Part shown: one piece after another, positions 54,410-62,255 of the stretch
Position numbering within the stretch: position 1 is the stretch's first letter
How the letters are laid out: each line of letters opens with the position of its first letter
Notes under the pieces: model-generated
The model's database searches: none
Told to the model about the DNA's origin: nothing
Seen by the model: the letters and a program-made list of their open reading frames with translations, nothing else
Position numbers and translations under genes: made by a program
Source: an uncultured Clostridia bacterium
GTDB taxonomy: Bacteria > Bacillota > Clostridia > Christensenellales > UBA1242
DNA length: 64,000 bases
Direction of reading: 5' to 3'
Assembly: GCA_944376905.1 (NCBI GenBank)
Contig: CALWEA010000001.1
Location: 1 to 64,000, forward strand

Positions 54410-56257
54410 CTACGCTAGATTAAGGACAAAAGCGGGACGCAAGGCGAAGGAGTAATAGACAAGGGAGGAAGGCACAGATCCAGTCGAATGGACGAGCATC
54501 GCAGAGGAATAGTAGAGGATAGCACCCGAACGCAACCACCAATTATACGCACTATAACTGTTAGGACTATCTTGCGTTCCTCCTGATGAGTATGCAGTTT
54601 CTTTTGCAACTCTATTAGATTCCGCTGTACCAGTTGATGGTTTAAAATATGTTCCTAAACTATATGAATCTGTCGCATTTTCTAGCCAATTACCTCCTTC
54701 AGCAGAATTTCTATTTGAACCCAATAAAAACATGTTATATGATGTTGTATTATGATTTTTTGAGTCAAGATTTTGACGATAACTTGTTATTTCCATTGTT
54801 TTTGGTATTATTTTTGTTCTTTGATTGTTTGTAAACATTGTTTTATATAAACTATCCGCATTTGTATTTAAAACTTTTGTAGCATCTGATTGTGAAAAAT
54901 GGGTATAGTAAGGTGGTGCGGTATATCCAGTCTTTCTATAAGTTGAGCGTAGTAAACTATATTCACTTAAAACTAAAACTTCAGGCGCCTTTTCCCATTC
55001 TCCACTTGTTGCTGTTCTATATTTGAATGTGTTTGTTGCTTCATCATACAACCACAATCCATTTGTTTTATTCACAGTTGTGAATAAAACATGTTGTCCT
55101 CCGCTATAAACTCCGTCTGTTACTCCTATAACTATCCAACGTACTGGCTCAACATTATAAAAATTTGTTCCTTGTTTAGCAAATTTTTGTCCTGTTATTT
55201 TATCTTCATATAAAGTAGATTTTATAATTTCCTCGTTGTCATTTGTATTATAATAATAATCAGCAGTTATTTTATATTCACTTTCTGCCTTTGGCAATGC
55301 TGTCCCATAATAAGTTTGTGGATATTCTCCCATTTCTATATAATGAACATAGCGGTTTGATTCGTTGTTATTATCATAAACTGGACCTGTTCCGCTTGCG
55401 TATTCATAAACAAAATAAAGTTGAACATTTAAATTGATAGTTTTCTGTATTTCATTATTTGAAATTGCAATTGCCCTTATAGTTCCAGCAATTCCTGGTT
55501 GAGTGAAATTTCCGTTTCCTCCACCATCAGTACGATTGAAATTTAATTCATAATCCGTATTAAGAATAAGATTTTTTTGACTATCATCATCGTATTTTCC
55601 AATAATGTTTAATCCATTTATTTTACTAATAACATCGTTATAACTACTTCCTTCGAATACGTTCAAAGCAGGAACTTCAAAAATTAATTCAGTTAAAAGT
55701 GGCTCATATTCTTGAAAATTTAAATTTATTTTAATCATACCCAAAGAACTGCTTGCTGGTTGTCCACTTGTTGAGTCTAATCCCGTTGAAATTGTTAATA
55801 TTTTAGTTTCATTACTAACAATTTTTTTGCTATCCGCTGTTGAACTTCCACAATCTATTATGCATTGCAAATCTTTATTACCGCTGGTTTCATTTTCAAG
55901 AGATGTTATTCTAAAATAAACATCACCATTAACCCCTATTGGCGTTAATGTTTGTGAGTTTATATGTATTGTGTCATTAGACATACTTTGAATATACATT
56001 CCATTTGAAACAGGGTTTAAACTATTAAATATTTCAACATATTCATTCTCTTCAATTGTTTGATTATCTGTTCCGCCGTTCGCCCCATCTATCCCCATTT
56101 CAACTTTAACTAAATATTCCGGTTGGTATGTTATACCAACATTAAACATTGAATTCTTTGTTATAGTTAAAGCATAAACTCCCATAAAACCCATTAAGCA
56201 AATTGTTAAAATAAAACTTGTTGTTAAAAATATTATTTTTTTCTTTGATTGTGTCAT
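54410..56257 (-). CDS. Surface protein with C-type-lectin-like variable C-terminus, copy B
   Basis: 615 residues, intact. Residues 8-30 are a signal or anchor helix (FLTTSFILTICLMGFMGVYA). A beta domain follows (about 35-185), then an Ig-like domain (about 188-290) and a C-terminal domain (about 295-615) with RYVHYIEMGEYPQTY, PVRWIVIGVT, LLGSNRN and WWLRSG through ALRPAFVLNLA. This is the layout of C-type-lectin/FGE-like domains of the DUF6273 kind, the fold used by diversity-generating retroelement targets. The 26 codons between WWLRSG and ALRPAF are strongly different from copy A. AAAAGGAG ribosome-binding site; consensus promoter at 56533-56562. Expected at the cell surface as a binding or adhesion protein. 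Confidence 0.85.
   Translation of the reverse strand: MTQSKKKIIFLTTSFILTICLMGFMGVYALTITKNSMFNVGITYQPEYLVKVEMGIDGANGGTDNQTIEENEYVEIFNSLNPVSNGMYIQSMSNDTIHINSQTLTPIGVNGDVYFRITSLENETSGNKDLQCIIDCGSSTADSKKIVSNETKILTISTGLDSTSGQPASSSLGMIKINLNFQEYEPLLTELIFEVPALNVFEGSSYNDVISKINGLNIIGKYDDDSQKNLILNTDYELNFNRTDGGGNGNFTQPGIAGTIRAIAISNNEIQKTINLNVQLYFVYEYASGTGPVYDNNNESNRYVHYIEMGEYPQTYYGTALPKAESEYKITADYYYNTNDNEEIIKSTLYEDKITGQKFAKQGTNFYNVEPVRWIVIGVTDGVYSGGQHVLFTTVNKTNGLWLYDEATNTFKYRTATSGEWEKAPEVLVLSEYSLLRSTYRKTGYTAPPYYTHFSQSDATKVLNTNADSLYKTMFTNNQRTKIIPKTMEITSYRQNLDSKNHNTTSYNMFLLGSNRNSAEGGNWLENATDSYSLGTYFKPSTGTAESNRVAKETAYSSGGTQDSPNSYSAYNWWLRSGAILYYSSAMLVHSTGSVPSSLVYYSFALRPAFVLNLA
54446..54523 (-). other. Putative DGR variable region, copy B
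   Basis: Aligns base for base with 28679-28756. 29 of 78 bases differ, only two of them at a third codon position. About 18 bases before and 65 after are identical in the two copies. The segment is G+C-rich in an AT-rich gene. Confidence 0.7.
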
Positions 56258-56532
56258 AATATAACTCCTTTTCTCTTGTAGTTTTAACTTGTATTAAATT
56301 TATATACAATCTTGTTTTTTTTCTCATCTTTAATAAACCAATTTTTATGTTTTATAATTTTTCATTTTAAAATAATTTTTATTTTTTAATTTGTCATTAT
56401 TTATCGTTATTAGTTAATTTTTATTTTTTTGTAAAAACTATTTTTTTGTTTAAATTTTTATTCTTTTTTCTTGCTTTTAAATATTAAAACAAATTGATTT
56501 AAAAATTAATTTCCATTATAAGTCTTAACAAG

Positions 56533-56562
56533 ATTATATCATTCCTTTAATACTTTTGTCAA
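56533..56562 (-). promoter_or_regulatory. Sigma-A promoter of surface-protein gene, copy B
   Basis: TTGACA (56562-56557), 18-base spacer, TATAAT (56538-56533) on the minus strand, identical to copy A. The leader of about 270 bases holds no gene. Confidence 0.75.
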
Positions 56563-56749
56563 AACTTTTTAATTATTTTTTTTAAATTTTTATAATTTTA
56601 AATTTGCAGTTTTTTTTAACATCTAACTCTTTAATTTAAAATTTTTTTTAACTTTTAAAGTATCTAATTTGTATTTTATAAAAATTAAAGAATATATTCA
56701 AAAACTCCTTTATTTATAAGACTTTTTTTAAATTTTAATACTCCTTTTA

Positions 56750-56947
56750 ACTGCGTATTTAATGTATAAATACGCAGTAATTTTCAATATATAGTGAAAA
56801 ATTTTAGTAAATAAAAACATAAAAAGCATAAAACAAAATAAAAACATATAAAATTTTTAAAAAATATTTGATAATTATGTTTTATTATGCTAAAATATTA
56901 TTGTTGAGATAAGAAAAAACTGCGTATTTATACATTAAATACGCAGT
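56750..56947. repeat. 29-base inverted repeat pair, copy B
   Basis: 56750-56778 and 56919-56947 are perfect reverse complements. Each is itself a 12-base hairpin (ACTGCGTATTTA/TAAATACGCAGT). Relative to copy A one base has changed in both arms. The same short rightward promoter lies between and the right arm is followed by T7. Confidence 0.75.
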
Positions 56948-57076
56948 TTTTTTGTTGTAAAATAATTTTTTTTGTTAATATTCTTTTGACATATTAAATA
57001 ATTTTTGATATTAATATTTATTGTATTTTTTAATCATTAAAATATTTAATTATTAAAATTTTAAGTTGGAGGGATT

Positions 57077-57544
57077 ATGGCATTAGATAAGGTTATAAAC
57101 TTTTTTAAAAATTTTAATTTTGAAGATAAAATATTGCTTTTTCAAAAATCTAGTGCAACTGTTAAATTGGCTTCAGAAGCACTTGGTTGTGAGGAGGCGA
57201 GAATTGCTAAAACATTGTCTTTTGATGTCAATGGTCAAACTATTTTAATTGTTGTTGCAGGTGATGTTAAAATTGACAATTCTAAATATAAACATTATTT
57301 CAAAACAAAAGCAAAAATGTTATCTTATGATGAAGTTGAAATGAAAGTTGGTCATGCTGTTGGTGGGGTTTGTCCTTTTGCTGTTAATGATGATGTTAAA
57401 GTTTTCCTTGATGTTTCTTTAAAACGATTCAAAACTGTTTTTCCTGCTTGTGGGAGTTCTAATAGTGCAATTGAATTAACCATTCCTCAATTAGAACATT
57501 TCTCTAATTACATTGATTGGTTAGATGTTTGTAAATTAATTTAA
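57077..57544 (+). CDS. YbaK/ProX-type aminoacyl-tRNA deacylase
   Basis: 155 residues of the YbaK family, which hydrolyses mischarged tRNAs such as Cys- or Ala-tRNA-Pro. Typical stretches: CEEARIAKTLSF with the conserved Lys, ILIVVAGDVKID, and VGHAVGGVCPFAV, the loop that holds substrate. Full length for the family. GGAGG ribosome-binding site. It follows the cassette copy B and is probably its own transcript. Confidence 0.9.
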   Translation: MALDKVINFFKNFNFEDKILLFQKSSATVKLASEALGCEEARIAKTLSFDVNGQTILIVVAGDVKIDNSKYKHYFKTKAKMLSYDEVEMKVGHAVGGVCPFAVNDDVKVFLDVSLKRFKTVFPACGSSNSAIELTIPQLEHFSNYIDWLDVCKLI

Positions 57545-57710
57545 TTTATTTTATCTTTTATTCTTCTTTATAAATATTTATTCTTCTTTATAAATATTTA
57601 TCTATTATTTTTTATATTATTATTTTAAGTAATATTTTTATATTTTTATATCTTTATATCTTTATATTTTTATTGTTTTAATTTTATTTATAATTATTTT
57701 TTGATTTTTC

Positions 57711-57738
57711 TTGATATCTTGTTTTTTTACTGTATAAT
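57711..57738 (+). promoter_or_regulatory. Promoter of the SDR gene
   Basis: TTGATA (57711-57716), 16-base spacer, TATAAT (57733-57738), about 70 bases before the start. Confidence 0.6.
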
Positions 57739-57807
57739 ATTAATAGTTATATCTTAAAAATTAAAAAAATTAAGGTTTTAAAATTTGAAAATTTTTTTGG
57801 AGGATGT

Positions 57808-58551
57808 ATGTTAAATAATAAAGTTGCAATCGTTACAGGTGGAACACGTGGTATTGGATTTGAAACGGTTAGAAAATTTTTGCAAAATGGTGCAAAAGTT
57901 GCATTATTTGGTTCTCGTTTAGAAAGTGCTCAAAATGCAGTTAATGAATTAAAAAATGAAAATCCTAATTGGAATGTTATAGGCTTTGCTCCTAAATTAA
58001 ATGATGAAAATGATGTTTTAAAAACATTTAATAAAATTGTTGAAGAATTCGGAAAAATTGATATTCTTGTTAATAATGCTGGCGTTTCATCAAGTACTGC
58101 ACTAGAAGATTATACTGTTGATGAATACAATAAAATTTTTGACTTAAATATTAAATCTGTTTTTGTTTGTTGTAAAGTTGTTACTCCTTTTTTAAAAAAC
58201 AATAAAGGCGGGGTTATTCTTAATACAAGTTCTATGGTTAGTATTTATGCTCAGCCAAGAGGGTCTGTTTATCCAACTTCTAAATTCGCAGTTAATGGTT
58301 TAACTAAATCTCTTTCAAGAGAATTGGCTCCTTTTAACATAAGAGTTAATGCTGTTGCACCTGGTATAATTGAAACCGATATGGTTAAAAATTTGCCAGA
58401 ATATATGATTAAACCTTTAATTGATAGTATTCCATTGGGGCGAATTGGACAACCTGAAGACATTGCCAATGCTTTTTTGTTTTTGGCGAGTGATATGGCG
58501 AGTTATATAACTGGAACAATTTTACAAGTTGATGGTGCGGCTAGAAGTTAA
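57808..58551 (+). CDS. SDR oxidoreductase, FabG-like
   Basis: 247 residues, classical short-chain dehydrogenase. Cofactor motif TGGTRGIG (residues 11-18), NNAG near 90, catalytic Ser in LNTSSMVS, and Tyr/Lys in YPTSK. PGIIETDM and the end ASYITGTILQVDGA are as in 3-oxoacyl-ACP reductases. A role in fatty acid synthesis is possible, but no fab genes are near, so other ketone or sugar substrates are equally possible. GGAGG ribosome-binding site. Confidence 0.93.
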   Translation: MLNNKVAIVTGGTRGIGFETVRKFLQNGAKVALFGSRLESAQNAVNELKNENPNWNVIGFAPKLNDENDVLKTFNKIVEEFGKIDILVNNAGVSSSTALEDYTVDEYNKIFDLNIKSVFVCCKVVTPFLKNNKGGVILNTSSMVSIYAQPRGSVYPTSKFAVNGLTKSLSRELAPFNIRVNAVAPGIIETDMVKNLPEYMIKPLIDSIPLGRIGQPEDIANAFLFLASDMASYITGTILQVDGAARS

Positions 58552-58563
58552 TTATAAATATAA

Positions 58564-58632
58564 AAAAATTGTTAGTAAAATAATTAAAATTATATTTAAA
58601 TTTTTTTAATTAATTACTAGCAATTTTTTTTT
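58564..58632. terminator. Terminator between converging genes
   Basis: AAAAAATTG-TTAGTAA pairs with TTACTAGCAATTTTTT over a long A/T loop, one G-T pair; A-run and T-run outside. Usable on both strands. Confidence 0.65.
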
Positions 58633-58750
58633 GTTTATTGTAACTTTTTTACAATAAAATTTTTTCTTATAATTGTATATTTATAATTAAATTGTTGTAT
58701 TCTAAATATTAAAAATTATTTAAAATTTTGAAATACTTTTTTTAAAATTT

Positions 58751-59752
58751 TTATAATGGTAAATTTTCTGGATTATCTTCTGATTGTTGATAACATGATT
58801 TTGCATATAATTGTTGTTGGGTAAAATTTTCAATAAATGGTTTTTTAGCTTTTTCTGGAAGACTAAATGAAATAAACTCTTTTTTAGTTATAGAAGGTGA
58901 AACACTTTTTAATCTTTTAATATCCAAACCATTTAATTTATAATTTTGTTCACCTGTAGTTTTAATGTATATTTCATTTTGTTTATCAATTTCTAGAAGT
59001 TTATTGTATAATTCGGGATAATTTAATTGTAAATTTGTAGAAATTATGCTCAATGCATCTTTTATTTCTTTATCGGTTAAATAAGGAATTCCAATTAATG
59101 AAGATATTGCTAATTTTATTTCATCTCTTTTAGTGTAAGGATGTGAAGTTATTAAAGACATTAATTCTTCATATGTGTATAACCCTTGTTGCATTCTACT
59201 ATTAATTTGTTTTAATCTTTCAGTTTTTTTATCAAAATCTTCTTCAATTTTATTTTTTCTTAAATCTTCTTCTATTTTTGCTAATTTATATTTGTCTTCT
59301 AATGAGGGCAGTTGAAGTTTGTTGGAATTTCCTTCTTTATCAACTTTTGACTTTTCTGTTGGCAAACGAAAATGCTTGTCTTCTTTACTAGTTAAATTTT
59401 GCATAGCAGGTTCACTAATTTTATACAATGAAAATGAACGGGCATAAGTTAACATGTTGTATTCTTTTTTAAATTCACTAAGGATTTCTTGTTTTTGTTC
59501 TTGGGTTAAATTTACTGGTAAATATGAATATTTTTTTAATTGAGGATAACATTGCAATACATAAATTTGTGCAATATCTAATGATTTATTATACACTCTT
59601 TCTTTTTGTTCTTTTGATACACCTTTTTTATTGATTGAATAAGGTAAAAGTTGTGATAAAATTTCTATAAGTTTTTCTTTTGTAGTAAATGATTGTTTAG
59701 AAATAAGTGAAAGCATTTCCTCTGCATTTATTTCAATGCTTTTTTCTATCAT
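58751..59752 (-). CDS. Hypothetical helical protein with internal duplication
   Basis: 333 residues, soluble, no family recognised. Two similar blocks are visible: residues 11-74 (EEMLSLISKQSFTTKEKLIE ... CYPQLKKY) and 195-252 (EELMSLITSHPYTKRDEIKL ... NYPELYNK). Each looks like a four-helix unit ending in a Tyr-Pro pair. Between them is a charged coiled-coil stretch (about 150-190). GGAGA ribosome-binding site. Perhaps a protein-interaction scaffold; function unknown. Confidence 0.7.
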   Translation of the reverse strand: MIEKSIEINAEEMLSLISKQSFTTKEKLIEILSQLLPYSINKKGVSKEQKERVYNKSLDIAQIYVLQCYPQLKKYSYLPVNLTQEQKQEILSEFKKEYNMLTYARSFSLYKISEPAMQNLTSKEDKHFRLPTEKSKVDKEGNSNKLQLPSLEDKYKLAKIEEDLRKNKIEEDFDKKTERLKQINSRMQQGLYTYEELMSLITSHPYTKRDEIKLAISSLIGIPYLTDKEIKDALSIISTNLQLNYPELYNKLLEIDKQNEIYIKTTGEQNYKLNGLDIKRLKSVSPSITKKEFISFSLPEKAKKPFIENFTQQQLYAKSCYQQSEDNPENLPL

Positions 59753-60271
59753 ATAAAATCTCCTTTTTTGTTATTTTTAATATATCATTTTTTTTTAATA
59801 ATGTCAATAATGAATTTATTATTGCATAAGCATACCATGAAAATAATTAAATTATAATATTTTTTTTAATTTTAATTATTAAGTATTTTTTTGTTAAAAT
59901 TGTTTTATTATATTTTCTCAATGCAATTGCAATAATGCCATATTAGTGCTTGTTGATTAAAAATTAAAAAATTTTTATTTCTGTTTTTTTAATGTTTTAT
60001 TTGCTATCTTTCGTTGATTATAAAAAAATAATATTATATAATATCAATTAGGGTAAATTCATAAATTTTTTTATATTTAATTTGCTTTATAATTCTTCTT
60101 TTTGCAAATACAAAATTTATGTTTTTATTTACATTTATAACCTATCAATTAAATTATTGATGTTAAATTTAATTAATATATTAAGTAGATTTTGGCTTGA
60201 TAAAAAATATAAAAATGGAAAAATTATTCAATGCTTAATCAAATTAATTTCAATATTCTAAAAGGATTTTT
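59753..60271. other. 519-base AT-rich intergenic stretch
   Basis: No gene, no strong hairpin, no convincing promoter pair. It separates two divergent genes. Confidence 0.4.
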
Positions 60272-60868
60272 ATGTTAAAAATATTTAAGAAAAATATTGT
60301 AAAGAAAAAAGAAACTCAAAAATTGAATAATTATTTTATTATTCATGGATTTTTGGGCTTTTCAAATGAAGGCTGGCTAAAATGGCTTGAAGAATATTTA
60401 AATAGTAGGGGACAGGAGGTTTATAATTTTGATTATCCAACTCCTAAAAATCAAACATTTGAAAATTGGTCTAAAATATTAAAAGAAAAGTTAAATAAAA
60501 TCAATCAAAATTCAACTTTTATTTGTTATGATATTGGTTGTGTTTTTTTGGTTAAGTTTTGTTTAGAAAATAACATACAAATAAAAAAGGTAATTTTTGT
60601 TAGTGGATATAATAATGTTGTTCGTGATAAATTTTTTTATGCTATCAATCATAAAATGTATATAAATAATTTAAAAGAATTTATTAAGTTTTGCCCTGAA
60701 AGAATTTGTATTTTTTCTATTAATGATAATATAGTTCCTTTTAAATATTTAAAACAATTTGCGAAAACTTTAAAAGCGAAAGAGGTTGTTTATAGTAATG
60801 CTGGACATTTCACTATTAAAGACGGGTATCAAGAATTTTACGATATTTTAGAATTTATTGATGTATGA
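60272..60868 (+). CDS. RBBP9/YdeN-type alpha/beta hydrolase with Asp at the nucleophile site
   Basis: 198 residues, right length for the small RBBP9/YdeN serine-hydrolase family. IIHGFLGFSNEGWLKWLEEY is the family start; FDYPTPKNQTFENW follows. The nucleophile elbow, usually G-H-S-L-G, reads C-Y-D-I-G (85-89), placing Asp87 where Ser belongs. The other triad members remain: Asp152 in SINDNIVPF and His179 in NAGHFTIKDG. Either the protein uses Asp as nucleophile, like haloalkane dehalogenases and epoxide hydrolases, or it is inactive. AAAGGA ribosome-binding site. Confidence 0.8.
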   Translation: MLKIFKKNIVKKKETQKLNNYFIIHGFLGFSNEGWLKWLEEYLNSRGQEVYNFDYPTPKNQTFENWSKILKEKLNKINQNSTFICYDIGCVFLVKFCLENNIQIKKVIFVSGYNNVVRDKFFYAINHKMYINNLKEFIKFCPERICIFSINDNIVPFKYLKQFAKTLKAKEVVYSNAGHFTIKDGYQEFYDILEFIDV

Positions 60869-61020
60869 TAAAATTTTGGTTTTTATTAAATTTTTTTAAT
60901 CTTAAATTTTGCAATTAATTTTTTTATAATTTAAAATAGAAAGTTTAACAATTTATTAGTTTTTACTTTATTTATAAAAAATCATATATATCGTGTTTAA
61001 TTAATTATTTTTTATCATTA

Positions 61021-61160
61021 TATTTTATTAACTAATTTAAATTATTTTAATTTGGCATAAATATTTTATTAACTAATTTAAATTATTTTAATTTGGCATA
61101 AATATTTTATTAACTAATTTAAATTTTTTAATTTGACAAAAATATTTTTTTAACTAAATT
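61021..61160. repeat. 41-base tandem repeats
   Basis: Units at 61021-61061, 61062-61102 and 61103-61142 plus a partial fourth, each starting TATTTTATTAACTAATTTAA. The third has drifted. Non-coding, upstream of the next gene's promoter. The rest of 60869-61236 holds no gene. Confidence 0.85.
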
Positions 61161-61201
61161 CAATAATTAAGGGTTGGAATATTGTATTTTATAAAATCTG
61201 T

Positions 61202-61230
61202 TTGACTTTATTATTATTAAATGATATCAT
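61202..61230 (+). promoter_or_regulatory. Promoter next to start codon (leaderless mRNA)
   Basis: TTGACT (61202-61207), 17-base spacer, TATCAT (61225-61230), then six bases and the ATG at 61237. No ribosome-binding site. Confidence 0.65.
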
Positions 61231-61236
61231 TGTTAC

Positions 61237-61932
61237 ATGAAAATTAATTTTAAAAGTCCAAAATTTTGGATTATTTTTTCGGTAATTGTTGCAGTTATTG
61301 TTGCTATAACAATAACAGTTATTTGGTATTGTTCAATTTCGGCAAAAATAGATAAGCCAGAAAATCTAAAATGTCAAAAATTATCTAATGGTGAAATTTA
61401 TATTCAGGTTGATGAAAATGAAAGGGCAAAAGCATATGAATTTTTAATAACAAAAAATAATTCAAATCAACAAACAATTAAAAGTTCAACTTCAATTTTA
61501 AATGTAACTTCATATTTAAGTGATATTGGTGAGTTTGCCATTTCTTGTAGGATTTTGGGAGATGTTGATTCTGCTAATAGTGATTATTGTGAGGATATTC
61601 TTTTTAAAAATAATATCAGAATATCAACTCCTGATGTTCAATTAAACAAGGAAGAAATGAGATTATATTTTACTTTGCAAGATAATTATTCTTTTGATGT
61701 TGCAATTCAGCCAACTTTAATTTATGGTGTCAATCTTGGTGGGGAAATTTTGACTAATGTTGATGGTTTAACCATTATTTCAAATAATTCTCGTGGAGCA
61801 ATTTCTGGTTATTTTGATTTAAGTTTTTTGAATAACGAAGAATATAGTGTTAGTGTTAAATTAATAACGCAAGATGATTTTGTTTTATCTAGTTTAGCAT
61901 CTAAACAATTTGTTTTTAAAAAAATTAATTAA
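61237..61932 (+). CDS. Hypothetical membrane-anchored protein, fibronectin-III-like
   Basis: 231 residues. One N-terminal membrane helix (about 12-33), then an extracytoplasmic part. Residues 40-125 (DKPENLKCQKLSNGEIYIQV, AKAYEFLITKNN) read like a fibronectin type III domain, and a second beta domain ends the protein. No catalytic motif. It appears to be translated from a leaderless mRNA, because the promoter's -10 box ends six bases before the ATG. A terminator follows. Function unknown; it precedes the GerA-like gene. Confidence 0.7.
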   Translation: MKINFKSPKFWIIFSVIVAVIVAITITVIWYCSISAKIDKPENLKCQKLSNGEIYIQVDENERAKAYEFLITKNNSNQQTIKSSTSILNVTSYLSDIGEFAISCRILGDVDSANSDYCEDILFKNNIRISTPDVQLNKEEMRLYFTLQDNYSFDVAIQPTLIYGVNLGGEILTNVDGLTIISNNSRGAISGYFDLSFLNNEEYSVSVKLITQDDFVLSSLASKQFVFKKIN

Positions 61933-62016
61933 AATTTAATTAATGTAATTAAAATTATATTTAAATTAAAAAAAATATAAACAGTTAAAAATTTTAATTT
62001 AATATTTATTCAGTAA

Positions 62017-62050
62017 AATATGTTAATAATTATAAATTAACATATTTTTT
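62017..62050 (+). terminator. Rho-independent terminator
   Basis: AATATGTTAAT (62017-62027) pairs with ATTAACATATT (62036-62046), then T-run. Confidence 0.75.
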
Positions 62051-62216
62051 TATTAGAAAATTAAATATTGAAAAGTTCAATTTTAAATAAATATAAATAT
62101 TACAAATTATATTAATTTTAATAATTTATTTTTTCTTTTTATTATTAATTTAAAAAAATTAAAAATCATGATAAAGGAGTTGAATAACAATAAATAATAA
62201 AATTTAGAACAAAAAA

Positions 62217-62246
62217 GAATAAAAAACACCAAAATTAGACATAATA
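62217..62246 (+). promoter_or_regulatory. Sigma-G-like (forespore) promoter of the germination gene
   Basis: GAATA (62217-62221), 18-base spacer, CATAATA (62240-62246). Both fit the sigma-G pattern GHATR and CATWHTA. Germinant receptor genes are known sigma-G targets in Bacillus and Clostridium. The transcript would begin only a few bases before the ATG at 62256, and there is no nearby ribosome-binding site. Confidence 0.5.
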
Positions 62247-62255
62247 GCGTTAATT

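Larger units (their letters stand above)
53691..56955. repeat. Duplicated cassette, copy B
   Basis: Second copy of the segment at 28141-30803, same orientation, with the gene intact, one extra protein domain, and more filler repeats. The outer genes differ from those around copy A. Confidence 0.9.

Noticed and set aside
61021..61160. CRISPR array or origin iterons
   Set aside because: Contiguous 41-base repeats without spacers, drifting in sequence, and no replication gene nearby.
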